Assembly: GCA_019359395.1 (NCBI GenBank)
Contig: JAHHHK010000023.1
Location: 1 to 64,000 of the forward strand
Source: Komarekiella atlantica HA4396-MV6
GTDB lineage: Bacteria; Cyanobacteriota; Cyanobacteriia; Cyanobacteriales; Nostocaceae
Direction of reading: 5' to 3'
DNA: 64,000 nucleotides
Shown: positions 1 through 8,406 of the stretch, one piece after another
How the letters are laid out: each line of letters begins with the position of its first letter
Position numbering within the stretch: position 1 is the stretch's first letter
The notes under the pieces: model-generated
The model's database searches: none
What the model saw: only the letters and a program-made list of their open reading frames with translations
What the model was told of the DNA's origin: nothing
Program-made: the position numbers and the translations under genes

Positions 1-44
1 CGCAGGTCTGGGTTTCCTTTTCGCGCGGGACGTTTTGGACTCAT
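1..44 (-). CDS. Possible 5' end of a gene running off the left edge
   Basis: A minus-strand ATG at 44 opens a frame that stays open to the window edge and encodes a basic start (MSPKRPARKGNPDLR). No Shine-Dalgarno is obvious. An 11-bp inverted repeat lies just upstream (54-81). With only 14-15 codons visible the product cannot be named and the call is tentative. Confidence 0.3.
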   Translation of the reverse strand, partial: MSPKRPARKGNPDL

Positions 45-53
45 GATGTATCA

Positions 54-81
54 CTAATCACATCAATCAAGATGTGATTAG
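54..81. promoter_or_regulatory. Perfect inverted repeat, 11-bp arms
   Basis: The sequence CTAATCACATC, a 6-base spacer (aatcaa), then GATGTGATTAG forms a perfect dyad. It lies 10 bp upstream of the possible minus-strand gene at the left edge and about 115 bp upstream of the glutaminase start. Symmetry and position suit a protein-binding operator; a hairpin is also possible. No regulator can be named. Confidence 0.4.
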
Positions 82-125
82 ATTACATCCTATGGTTCCT
101 TTTTGCTTAAGTTGACACCAATGGG

Positions 126-166
126 CAGTGCCGTGCCCCTACGGGTATACTCACGTAAACGAGAAC
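126..166. repeat. Dispersed repeat, copy 1 (second copy at 8701-8742)
   Basis: About 41 bp beginning CAGTGCCGTGCCCCTA recur at 8701-8742 with one substitution and a 2-bp indel. The copy at 8.7 kb lies inside a coding sequence. Here it is intergenic, 31 bp upstream of the glutaminase start. Confidence 0.65.
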
Positions 167-196
167 CGCTGTAAGCATTATGTTTAGTAATTTAAC

Positions 197-1126
197 GTGG
201 CTGTATCTGTTGTGAAAGGACTTGATCAACTTATTACTACTGATTTATTTGCTTGGGTACAACTAGCTAAAACTCAGGCAAATCTTGGACGAGTTATCAA
301 TCGCATCCCACTATTAGCTTTGGCTGATCCTGGTTGGTTTGCAGTTCACATTTGCTGTGCATCGGGGCAAACTATAAATTTTGGGGATATAGAGCGTGTG
401 TTTCCACTGATGAGTGTTATTAAGACGTTTTCTCTGCTTTATTTGCTAGAACATCTAGGAGCAGAAGCGGTTTTTCAGTGGGTTGGTGTTGAGCCATCAG
501 ATGCACCGTTTAACTCTTTAGAGCAGCTAATTGCCGATCGCGGACGACCACGTAATTCGATGATTAATAGTGGAGCAATTATCCTTGCTGATAAGTTACC
601 AGGAAAAGATGCAAGCAATCGCACTCAATTATTCTGTCAATGGCTGAATCAATTAGCTGTTTGTCAGCTAAAGTTAGATGAAGTAATGCTGGCTTCAGTA
701 CGCTTAACACGTTCTCCAGCTAATCAAGCGATCGCAAATTATCTCGTCGAAATAGGACATCTAGAAAATAGTGAAACAGCGCTTGACACATACGAGCAAA
801 TGTGCTGTTTATCTGGCACAGTTGAAGACTTAGCCCGACTGGGAAAACTTCTAGCTTGTGAAAACAGTTCTTTGTCATCACAGCATCGCCGGATTGTTAA
901 CGCTGTAATGTTAACCTGCGGGCTGTACGAAGCTTCTGCTGAGTTTGCCGTCAAGATTGGTCTACCGATGAAATCTGGGATTGGTGGTGGACTTTTAGCA
1001 ATAGTACCAGGTGAAGGAGCGATCGCCTGCTACAGTCCCGCTTTGGATACAGTGAGTAATCCTGTAGCAGGGCTTGCCTTTGTTGAGGCTTTAGCGCAAA
1101 AGTTAGCATTGAGTATCTTTGCTTAA
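197..1126 (+). CDS. glsA: Glutaminase A (L-glutamine amidohydrolase)
   Basis: Predicted to hydrolyse L-glutamine to glutamate and ammonia in the cytoplasm. The 309-residue length fits the serine-dependent glutaminase family (beta-lactamase-like fold). Family signatures are visible: a catalytic S-x-x-K in the segment PLMSVIK (about residue 75), PFNSLEQL and PRNSMINSGAI (about residues 100-130), and the C-terminal KSGIGGGLLAIVPG segment (about residues 256-270). The start is GTG at 197; no good ribosome binding site is seen and an upstream ATG at 180 is closed by a stop in its frame. The gene stands alone, followed by a repeat-rich spacer and the convergent petL. HIP1 sites and codon use look native. 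Confidence 0.92.
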   Translation: MAVSVVKGLDQLITTDLFAWVQLAKTQANLGRVINRIPLLALADPGWFAVHICCASGQTINFGDIERVFPLMSVIKTFSLLYLLEHLGAEAVFQWVGVEPSDAPFNSLEQLIADRGRPRNSMINSGAIILADKLPGKDASNRTQLFCQWLNQLAVCQLKLDEVMLASVRLTRSPANQAIANYLVEIGHLENSETALDTYEQMCCLSGTVEDLARLGKLLACENSSLSSQHRRIVNAVMLTCGLYEASAEFAVKIGLPMKSGIGGGLLAIVPGEGAIACYSPALDTVSNPVAGLAFVEALAQKLALSIFA

Positions 1127-1139
1127 CTTGCCATCTTGA

Positions 1140-1335
1140 GCAGTAAACAGTAAAGAGTAAACAGTAAACAGTTGGGGGATTTCAATCCGTCGGATAGTGC
1201 CTGCCACTAATCGGCTTTGGGTTATTAGTTTTCAATTAGAAGTGAGCACCCCCTTAAACCCAATTATCTTGACTGATAACTGTTTACCGTTTACTGATTA
1301 CTGTTTACTGTTTACCGTTTACTGATTACTGTTTA
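1140..1335. repeat. Complementary AGTAAACAG / CTGTTTACT repeat arrays
   Basis: Positions 1140-1172 carry several AGTAAACAGT units. Positions 1280-1335 hold a perfect 28-bp unit in two tandem copies, made of the complementary words CTGTTTAC and CTGATTAC. The two arrays could pair as a long hairpin and lie between glutaminase and the 3' end of petL. No gene is seen between them. They may serve as a bidirectional terminator, but this is inference. Confidence 0.6.
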
Positions 1336-1338
1336 CTG

Positions 1339-1434
1339 TTAAATCAGCTTGACAGCGCGTAGACCAAACAGCAACCCAACAGCTAAGCCAAAGAATAAAC
1401 CCAAAAAGCCGATATAAGCTATAACTCCAAACAT
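1339..1434 (-). CDS. petL: Cytochrome b6f complex subunit PetL
   Basis: A 31-codon minus-strand ORF starts with ATG at 1434 and ends in TAA. Its product is one hydrophobic helix: it begins [10 protein letters not shown] and ends [11 protein letters not shown]. This fits the family pattern for PetL, a 31-32-residue single-pass thylakoid subunit that stabilises the cytochrome b6f complex: short N-terminus, YIGFL, a glycine-rich helix and a basic FGLR-x2-K end. A GGAG ribosome binding site lies about 9 bases upstream of the ATG. The gene is too short for many ORF finders. PetL is the best match; another single-helix photosynthetic subunit is a remote alternative. Confidence 0.85.
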   Translation of the reverse strand: MFGVIAYIGFLGLFFGLAVGLLFGLRAVKLI

Positions 1435-1592
1435 TTATTGTTTCTCCACAATACTTCCTAAATCTATTGAATCATTAGTTATTGGTCATTGGTCATTTGT
1501 CATTGGGAAAGAGAATTATTCTTTTGCACCCCTGCCCCCTGCCAAGATTGCGATAGAATACCAGCGCACGGGTGCTTCTTTGGGGTTGACTA

Positions 1593-2687
1593 ATGACTTC
1601 TGTAATTAATGTAAATTTACCAGAGCAGTCTTATGAGATTGCGATTGCACCTGCAAGCTTAGAGCAACTAGGTCAACAGATGGCTAGTCTGAATCTAGGC
1701 AAGAAGGTACTACTGGTTTCTAATCCGACGATTTTTAGGCATTATGGGGAAAGAGCAATAACATCGCTGACATCTGCTGGATTTGAAGTTGCTAGCTGCA
1801 CTCTACCACCCGGTGAACGCTACAAAACCCTCAACTCAATTCAAAAACTCTACGATGCAGCCTTAGAAAACCGTCTTGAACGTTCTTCCACTATGGTGGC
1901 TTTGGGGGGAGGTGTAATTGGTGATATGACTGGCTTTGCAGCGGCAACTTGGCTGCGGGGTATCAATGTTGTACAAGTGCCTACCACCCTTTTAGCAATG
2001 GTGGATTCGGCAATTGGTGGCAAAACTGGCGTCAATCATCCCCACGGCAAAAACTTGATTGGAGCATTCCATCAACCGCGTCTAGTATTAATTGACCCAA
2101 AAGTCTTGAAAACCCTCCCCATGCGCGAGTTTCAGGCGGGAATGGCAGAGGTAATCAAGTACGGCGTGATTTGGGATGCCGAATTGTTTACTCAATTAGA
2201 ACAGAGTAAACGCCTCGACCAACTCCGCTACGTAAAAGCCGAACTACTGGATACCATACTAACGCGCTCTTGTCAAGCAAAAGCTGATGTAGTTGGCAAA
2301 GATGAGAAAGAAGCAGGACTGCGGGCGATTCTCAACTATGGTCATACCATCGGTCATGCAGTGGAAAGCTTGACCGGCTATCGTTTAGTAAATCACGGTG
2401 AAGCAGTTGCCATTGGTATGGTAGCAGCAGGACAGATTGCTGTAAATTTGGGAATGTGGACAAAGGAAGACGCGGAACGTCAAAACGCCCTCATTCAAAA
2501 AACAGGTTTACCAGTTAAGTTACCGGATGGGGTAGATATAGAAGCAATTATTGAGGCTTTGCAGTTAGATAAGAAAGTCAAAGCCGGTAAAGTACGGTTT
2601 GTTTTGCCGACACAAATTGGTGTGGTAACAGTTACTGATGATGTGCCATCAGATACCATCAGGCAAGTGTTGCAGGAGATGTATTAA
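1593..2687 (+). CDS. aroB: 3-dehydroquinate synthase
   Basis: Catalyses the second step of the shikimate pathway, turning DAHP into 3-dehydroquinate with NAD+ and a divalent metal. The 364-residue length is typical. NAD-binding GGGVIGD lies near residue 105, followed by [25 protein letters not shown]-type active-site sequence (about 122-146). The metal ligands are in MAEVIKYG (about 184-191), NYGHTIGHA (about 248-256) and [10 protein letters not shown] (about 267-276). The start is ATG at 1593. It is monocistronic as far as the window shows, with no oddities. Confidence 0.97.
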   Translation: MTSVINVNLPEQSYEIAIAPASLEQLGQQMASLNLGKKVLLVSNPTIFRHYGERAITSLTSAGFEVASCTLPPGERYKTLNSIQKLYDAALENRLERSSTMVALGGGVIGDMTGFAAATWLRGINVVQVPTTLLAMVDSAIGGKTGVNHPHGKNLIGAFHQPRLVLIDPKVLKTLPMREFQAGMAEVIKYGVIWDAELFTQLEQSKRLDQLRYVKAELLDTILTRSCQAKADVVGKDEKEAGLRAILNYGHTIGHAVESLTGYRLVNHGEAVAIGMVAAGQIAVNLGMWTKEDAERQNALIQKTGLPVKLPDGVDIEAIIEALQLDKKVKAGKVRFVLPTQIGVVTVTDDVPSDTIRQVLQEMY

Positions 2688-2711
2688 AACAAGCTACCCC
2701 TGGTTTGCACC

Positions 2712-2894
2712 ATGATTCTCCAAGCTAATAACCAATTAACTTTGCAAGAGTTTCTGAATCTTCCACCACAGGCAAGGGAGATATTACCTACGACTCGTAG
2801 ATGGTCAGGCAATTCCCAAAATGTCCCCAAAAATAGATCATGTAGAGACGTTGCAATGCAACGTCTCTACCAAAGGATTTGTTGCAATCATTAA
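2712..2894 (+). pseudogene. Probable remnant of a Uma2-family (DUF820) protein
   Basis: The 60-codon ORF starts 24 bp after aroB. Only its first 20 or so residues (MILQANNQLTLQEFLNLPPQ) resemble the N-terminus of Uma2-family proteins, which are very abundant in cyanobacteria and normally about 190 residues long. The rest runs through a palindromic repeat (2842-2870), so its translation is probably meaningless. Most likely a truncated copy invaded by a repeat. Confidence 0.35.
2842..2870. repeat. Palindromic dispersed repeat (GTAGAGACGTTGCA type)
   Basis: Perfect 14-bp arms, GTAGAGACGTTGCA and its complement, flank a single central base. A diverged relative lies at 15144-15169. Palindromes of this sequence are common intergenic repeats in filamentous cyanobacteria. 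Nothing suggests a regulatory role here. Confidence 0.7.
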
Positions 2895-2990
2895 TTGAAT
2901 CGGTATTAAAAACGAGATTTTGAAAGGGTTTTTGTTGAAGTTGACACCAGTGAGCAAAGCAAAACTCAACCTTGTATCTTATTTCTCCCT

Positions 2991-5900
2991 TTACCAAGGA
3001 TTGCCCACCATTGTGAAAGCTGCCCAATAATAAGGGTGGGATAGCGATTGCTCAGTTTCATTAATACTTTCAGTAGGCAAAGACAAACTTCTAACTGTTC
3101 TCAAACCTTGTATCTGACCATTCTTGACGTAAACCTCCCCTTTGGCCATAGCCACCTGAGCCTGTCTTAAAGCTTCTGCGCGAATGGGAGCTGTCCTTAA
3201 ACTTTCATAAAATTTTGTCATCAATGCTGCTGTACCAGCATCGCTGACTGCCCAAAGACTGGCAATACTGGTTTTTACACCTGCTAGTACAGCTAAACCT
3301 GCAAAACCAATCTCTGCTTCTCTATTTCCCAAGGCTGTTCTACAAGCACTCAGCACTAGCATTTCGACTTGGGGATCATTTAACCGTAACTGTCGTATCT
3401 GGTTTAAGCGCAACTTGTCTTCCCAAAGTTGAATATAAGAGTTGCTCAAAGTACCAGTGGAAAAGTCAGCATGGGTTGCCATATGAATAATTCCAAAAGG
3501 TTGGTGGCGGCGCATAACTTTGAGATTGTCTAGGGTAGCTTGCTTATCTAACAACAACTTGCCTTGCCAAAGTTTGGACACCAGTGTTGATAACTCAATA
3601 GGAACTGCTGGTAAAGGCACTTGACCTTGAGTACTTAAAGAAACCCCCATTGCTAAAATCTGGGATTTTTTAATGTCGCTGTATAAAGTGTTAGTCAAGC
3701 TGAGACTGGGCATCAAGCCAATACTGTATTTTTCCACCAGGAACCCTTTGCCGTTGTGGAGAGCAGCCATTGGAGTTGAACGTAACCCAACGTCTGGCAG
3801 GAAAACCAGATTGTTGATTCCTCTCGCCTGTAAATCTGCGTCTAGCGGTGCAATAATCCAACGATAAAGTTGCTGAGCTGAACTTAAGTAATCGGTGCGG
3901 CTCCGGTTTCGTGGATTCACGATTTCGTTGCGAAATTCTTTAGCTACATCCAGAACTTTGGTTCTCGTTGCTTCAAAGATGCGCTTACGTATGGGCTTAC
4001 CCTTTCCAGTTACCACCACTAGTTCTAGTTGGTCGCTATCCTGCTCTAGTATGGAATTCAATTGTTTAGTAGATTTAGCTTGGTCTAAATTTGCCTCTGG
4101 TTGAATCTCCACAGGTACAAAACTGATATAAACAAACGCAGGTTTAACACCAGTAGCTTTCTCAATTTGGCGAGCAATCTCACTAGCATCATCTAGTGTT
4201 TTAATCGCAGGAATGGATATATCTAAGTGTTCTGCAATGCTAGTTGTGAACTTAAGTTCGGGATTGTAATCGCTATTAAGAATGGTGACATCAGTCTGAG
4301 GGGAAATGGTGACAGGTTGTATAGCGGGATTTTGAACACACTGAAATGTGCAAGGAGAAATATCTGGTTGAGTAGAGGTAGGAGGAGTCGGAGCAGCAGG
4401 AGTAGGGATAGAGGTAGGAGGAGTCGGAGGAGGGGGAGCAGGAAGGGAGCTGACGTTGATTCCTATTTGTATGGGTGCTGAGGATGAAACGCGATCGCTA
4501 GCTCTAACGGTGAAAGCATTAATTAATCCTGTAGTATTAGTTGGTGGTGTATAGTTGAGTGTTTCACCAGGAACTATTGTGTTTCCAGGGACTAAAACGG
4601 TATTGTCTCGCCTCAGTTCTCCTGCCAAAATACTATCAATGACAACGGACGTTCTATCAAGATTGACATCGTTAGTGTTGGCATTAAATGTGAAGACAAA
4701 AGGTTGATTGGGTTGAGCATTGGATGTCAAAGGCAATGTCGTCAGTGTCGGCGGGGTGTTGATAGATGTAATAGTGATACCGCCTGGAGTGCCATTAGCA
4801 TTTCCGTTATTAGGCAAAACTGGAAAGCTGTTACCTAGAGGGATAATTGAACTCCCTCCGGCATTAATTGTCCCTACTGTGCCATTGAATTTGCCATTAC
4901 CTATGATAAACGGCTTATTTTTTGCTCCTCCATCATCTTGAATTGTGATGTTACCGCCTACGGGAGGTGCAAAGCTAACACTAGTACTTTGCGGCTCACC
5001 AATAAAATTAAACACTCCACCACTAGCGATTGTATTACCCGTACCAGCGATCGCTCCTCTTCCTTGAACTAGTCCGTTGGTTAACACTTGCACATTGCCA
5101 CCTTGAACAGTGCTAGTGCCATTAAAGTCCGTCGTCGCCTGAGTGTTGATGCTGTTAAACCGAATAATGCTGCCAGCAGGATTATTAGTCTGGAGAGTGA
5201 CGTTGCCACCTGTAGTAATTGCAGTACCATCGACTCCAGTGGCGGTTACTGAAGCATCAATAGCACCATTAACAATTATCTGCTCTTTGGCAGTTAAGCT
5301 GATTCCACCACCTGTGCCTGTGAAGCTGCCACCTCCAATCTTAACTACAGATGAGTTAATTGCTCTTGTATTGATACTGCCGTCGGTAGTTTTTGCTACT
5401 ACATTACCACCTGTGCCTGTACCAACAGCATCATTTGCAGAGGTATTAATGTTATTCGTGTGAATATTATTTACGGCAGTTAAAGTTACTGTTCCAGGAG
5501 CATAACCATTACTACTGGTGATAATGTCGCCTACATTAATCTTGCCGTTACTCGCAGACAAGTTGACATTACCACTATTAATACCAGCACCGCTTGTATT
5601 TAAATTTCCCAAGAATAAGCTGGCTCCTGAAATGGTAATAGCTCCTCCGTTTGTCTGGATTGTGTCGGTAGGCTGGACAAAAATTACAGAACCGCTGTTT
5701 GAAGTGAGGCTGAAACTACCACTACCCAAATTTAATGTAGCTACACCAGGAGTGGTTACTCCAGCCATCGATCCTTTGATGGGATTGATCGTAATATTTT
5801 CTGTGGCCTGTAAGTTGATATTTGTGCTAAATCCTAGATTTGCGATCGCTCCCCAAGATATAGTATTAGCTCCACTATCTGGAAGCCCAAAGTGAAGATT

Positions 5901-8033
5901 AGCAGGCATAGCATCAAAATCACCTGAGCCGGCTGGGGCATCAAGAATAGTCAACGTGCTAGGGTCGAGCAATAAAGTGCCAAGGTTGCCATTAGCTGCT
6001 GAAGTATCTACCTGTCCCCTAAAGTTCAAGAAGTTTTTGCCTGATACTTCGACAAAACCGCCGTTCCCTGAATTTGTACCTCCGCGAGCAGAAATGTTAC
6101 CAAAATAGTTTGTGTCGTTACCCCAAACAATTACACGTCCCCCGTTCCCATTCAGACCACTATCGGCGGAAATTACGGTGTTTGAGTTAACATAAGTCTG
6201 CTCGGCATTGGGGACAGTTCCGTTACCTTGATCATCGCCGCCAATCCTCACAATACCGCCATCATTTGTCCCAGAGGCGTTAATATTAGCACCAATTACC
6301 CCGACTCGTTGACCGAAAACATTTACTGCACCACCTGTTTGGCTTGATACATCAACTTTGCCGGAAACAATGGTAGTAGTAGTGGTGGGAATCGTGATAT
6401 TTGTCAGTTGCACAGTTCCATCTGGGTTAGCAGATAAGCCAGTGTTACCAACTGTCAGTAATTCAGGTAGAGAGGTAATGGGAATTGTCCAGCTGTTGGG
6501 TTGGTTACTACTAGCGAGGGGCTGAATTTCCAGATTCAAGAGATTTCCTGGCTGACTAAGACGCACCCAATTTTGCCCTGGTACGGATGTGAGCACAATT
6601 TGTCCTGCGGGAGCCAAGAGTTGCCCAGTATTCACCACAGTACCGCCCAACAAAGTCAAACTCTGGCCAACGCCCACTCCCAAATTGCCAGCATTTACAA
6701 TAGCTCCTGGCTGGCTCATGGTAAACGCAAATCCATTGGGGTTTCCCACCAAGGCTGTGTAATCATTAGCACCGATGGCGTTGAACCAAGTGTTGTTAAA
6801 GCCAATACCGTTGGCTGTTGTCGCCGTGAAAGCACCGGGGACGTTTAAGCTAGCATTTGAGCCAAAAATAAATCCTGCCGGATTCATCAAATAGAGGTTA
6901 GGGCTACCACCTGTTACCTGAATCAAGCCATTGATTATAGAGGCATTCCCCCCTGTAATCCGACCAAGGATATTTTGCAGAGCCGGATTCGCTTGAAAGT
7001 TGGCAATTTGTTCTAACTTAATCCCAAACTGTTCAAAGCTATGGAAGAGGTTAATTCCATCGCTGGAAGTTTTACCGCCATTGATATCGAGCTGATTACC
7101 ATTGGGAGTGACAATTGTGCCTGTACCATCGGTAGCGGGAATAATTTGCTGTGCTTGAACTAATCCAGTACCGATTAGAGAAATATATCCCAGAACACTG
7201 CTTATTCCCCAAATGAGCCGAGGAATGCTGGTGTTGAGACTCCGCCTTACTTTATTAACAAGGGGAAAGGGCAAAGGGGAAGGCGAAAAGGTAAAAACTG
7301 GACTTTGTTTTGCTACGCTAACGCCCCTTGTGGGCGAAATAATCTTTCTGTTATGGAAAAGGTCAAAACCTCGCGCCCGAAGTTTGCCCGGAGGGAGACC
7401 GACGCCAGTCGCCTGCGGAGGGAAACCCTCCCCGAAGTTTGAATGCCTGTCTTGGAAAGTTCTAATGCCTACGGCGGGCTGCGCCAACGGATAGCGCAGC
7501 GTTAGCGAGTCTTGCCTACGGCACGCTTTGCAAACGAGCGTCGGAAGCCTCCGCTCAGACTTTCCGCTGCGGCGGGCTGCGCCAACGGATAGCGCAGCGT
7601 TAGCGAGTCTTCGCCCAACGCGAAGTAGCGTCTCGTAGAGAAGGGACGACGCTAAGAGCGAACGAGCGTCGGAAGCCTCTCTTACAAAGTTCCGATCCGA
7701 GGCTTCCTCGGATCGGACTTTGCGCTCCGCTCCAACTTCTCTTCTCTTCTCTACAAGAGGCTGCGCCAACGAGACGCTTTGCGAACGCAGCGCTGGCTCC
7801 TCCTTACAACTTCTCTTCTTGTGAGCTATCTGTTCATCCCTTTTCCTCTCTTGGTCGTAAATATACCTGTAGACGATCGCCACTGCTCCATCTATAGAGC
7901 TATCATCCAAAACCAGCAACTCAAAGTCTTGCCATGTCTGCTCTAAGGCACTGGCGATCGCTGCCCCAATGTAAGACTCCCGGTTGTAATTGGTAATGAC
8001 AATGGAGATCAGTGGTGACATGGAAGTACTCAC
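2991..8033 (-). CDS. Two-partner-secretion exoprotein (TpsA-like) with C-terminal CHAT protease domain
   Basis: The open frame is 1680 codons, but recognisable exoprotein begins only near residue 265 (about 7243). From there the order is: a hydrophobic signal-like segment (WGISSVLGYISLIGTGLVQAQ), a filamentous-haemagglutinin-type TPS domain (TNGNQ-, LMNPAGFIFG-type motifs), long beta-helix repeats rich in Gly, Asn and Thr, a cadherin-like segment, a Pro/Thr-rich linker, and a C-terminal CHAT (caspase-like) domain with predicted catalytic His1521 (HMATHADF) and Cys1564 (LSACRTALG). The first 62 residues resemble a glycosyltransferase 2 N-terminus and residues about 75-260 translate dispersed repeats, so the true start is uncertain. 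No ATG lies close upstream of the signal segment; an in-frame TTG at 7274 is possible. The divergent TpsB gene at 8407 is the likely secretion partner. The product is expected at the surface or outside the cell, but its substrate is unknown. Confidence 0.8.
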   Translation of the reverse strand: MSTSMSPLISIVITNYNRESYIGAAIASALEQTWQDFELLVLDDSSIDGAVAIVYRYIYDQERKRDEQIAHKKRSCKEEPALRSQSVSLAQPLVEKRREVGAERKVRSEEASDRNFVREASDARSLLASSLLYETLLRVGRRLANAALSVGAARRSGKSERRLPTLVCKACRRQDSLTLRYPLAQPAVGIRTFQDRHSNFGEGFPPQATGVGLPPGKLRARGFDLFHNRKIISPTRGVSVAKQSPVFTFSPSPLPFPLVNKVRRSLNTSIPRLIWGISSVLGYISLIGTGLVQAQQIIPATDGTGTIVTPNGNQLDINGGKTSSDGINLFHSFEQFGIKLEQIANFQANPALQNILGRITGGNASIINGLIQVTGGSPNLYLMNPAGFIFGSNASLNVPGAFTATTANGIGFNNTWFNAIGANDYTALVGNPNGFAFTMSQPGAIVNAGNLGVGVGQSLTLLGGTVVNTGQLLAPAGQIVLTSVPGQNWVRLSQPGNLLNLEIQPLASSNQPNSWTIPITSLPELLTVGNTGLSANPDGTVQLTNITIPTTTTTIVSGKVDVSSQTGGAVNVFGQRVGVIGANINASGTNDGGIVRIGGDDQGNGTVPNAEQTYVNSNTVISADSGLNGNGGRVIVWGNDTNYFGNISARGGTNSGNGGFVEVSGKNFLNFRGQVDTSAANGNLGTLLLDPSTLTILDAPAGSGDFDAMPANLHFGLPDSGANTISWGAIANLGFSTNINLQATENITINPIKGSMAGVTTPGVATLNLGSGSFSLTSNSGSVIFVQPTDTIQTNGGAITISGASLFLGNLNTSGAGINSGNVNLSASNGKINVGDIITSSNGYAPGTVTLTAVNNIHTNNINTSANDAVGTGTGGNVVAKTTDGSINTRAINSSVVKIGGGSFTGTGGGISLTAKEQIIVNGAIDASVTATGVDGTAITTGGNVTLQTNNPAGSIIRFNSINTQATTDFNGTSTVQGGNVQVLTNGLVQGRGAIAGTGNTIASGGVFNFIGEPQSTSVSFAPPVGGNITIQDDGGAKNKPFIIGNGKFNGTVGTINAGGSSIIPLGNSFPVLPNNGNANGTPGGITITSINTPPTLTTLPLTSNAQPNQPFVFTFNANTNDVNLDRTSVVIDSILAGELRRDNTVLVPGNTIVPGETLNYTPPTNTTGLINAFTVRASDRVSSSAPIQIGINVSSLPAPPPPTPPTSIPTPAAPTPPTSTQPDISPCTFQCVQNPAIQPVTISPQTDVTILNSDYNPELKFTTSIAEHLDISIPAIKTLDDASEIARQIEKATGVKPAFVYISFVPVEIQPEANLDQAKSTKQLNSILEQDSDQLELVVVTGKGKPIRKRIFEATRTKVLDVAKEFRNEIVNPRNRSRTDYLSSAQQLYRWIIAPLDADLQARGINNLVFLPDVGLRSTPMAALHNGKGFLVEKYSIGLMPSLSLTNTLYSDIKKSQILAMGVSLSTQGQVPLPAVPIELSTLVSKLWQGKLLLDKQATLDNLKVMRRHQPFGIIHMATHADFSTGTLSNSYIQLWEDKLRLNQIRQLRLNDPQVEMLVLSACRTALGNREAEIGFAGLAVLAGVKTSIASLWAVSDAGTAALMTKFYESLRTAPIRAEALRQAQVAMAKGEVYVKNGQIQGLRTVRSLSLPTESINETEQSLSHPYYWAAFTMVGNPW
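7255..7810. repeat. Cluster of dispersed repeats inside the TpsA reading frame
   Basis: About 550 bp are built from short palindromic cyanobacterial repeats, with words such as GCGTTAGCGAGTC, GCCTACGGC and CTTCTCTTCT. A 42-bp block is present twice and identical (7472-7513 and 7570-7611). The block lies between a glycosyltransferase-like N-terminus and the conserved TPS protein, yet keeps one minus-strand frame open. Confidence 0.75.
7842..8033 (-). pseudogene. Glycosyltransferase family 2 N-terminal fragment
   Basis: The first 62 or so codons of the long frame encode PLISIVITNYNRESYIG, ASALEQTWQDFELLVLDD and SSIDG. This is the standard start of a GT-A family 2 glycosyltransferase (nucleotide-sugar-binding strand, then a DD-type motif). 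The remaining roughly 200 residues of such an enzyme are absent, replaced by repeats at about 7840. It is either a decayed gene or the accidental N-terminus of the TPS protein. The homology is clear; its expression is not. Confidence 0.6.
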
Positions 8034-8406
8034 AAGTTTTTAACCTGTTAACAGAATATAATGTTCAGGGCTTTCACTGAGAAGCGATCGCTGTTAATTA
8101 TTCTTTAGTTACAAATTTTCTTAAATCTGAATGTCAAAAATATGCTATTCAGATATCTATGCACCCATAGCATACTTAAAAATCGTAATTAGTTGTTTGC
8201 CAAGTAAATTTGGCTGGTAAAAGGGTAAGGGGTAAAGGGAAAAGGTTTATTTCTTGTCACCTTTTCCCGACCTACACCCGTCATTTTGGGGTTGGTTAAC
8301 TATTAGTGGTGCGTGTCGGTCAACTCCCCGACATCTTAAAGAAATCGGGGATCTAGCAGCCTTTCAACTAGCCAAGTCGTTAGATCAAGCACCCTGTTGA
8401 GATGAA
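8034..8406. other. Divergent spacer between TpsA-like and TpsB genes
   Basis: 373 bp with no gene. It must hold both promoters if the two genes are expressed. It contains a HIP1 site near 8083, an AT-rich stretch (8095-8210), and a degenerate copy (about 8325-8354) of the CCCCGAC...GTCGGGG palindrome found intact at 22509 and 39807. No operator can be named. Confidence 0.5.

Noticed and set aside
4227-5895. Several plus-strand ORFs of 70-125 codons antisense to the TPS-CHAT gene
   Set aside because: They mirror the repetitive Gly/Asn/Thr-rich coding strand (giving Leu/Pro/Val-rich peptides) and have no recognisable domains.
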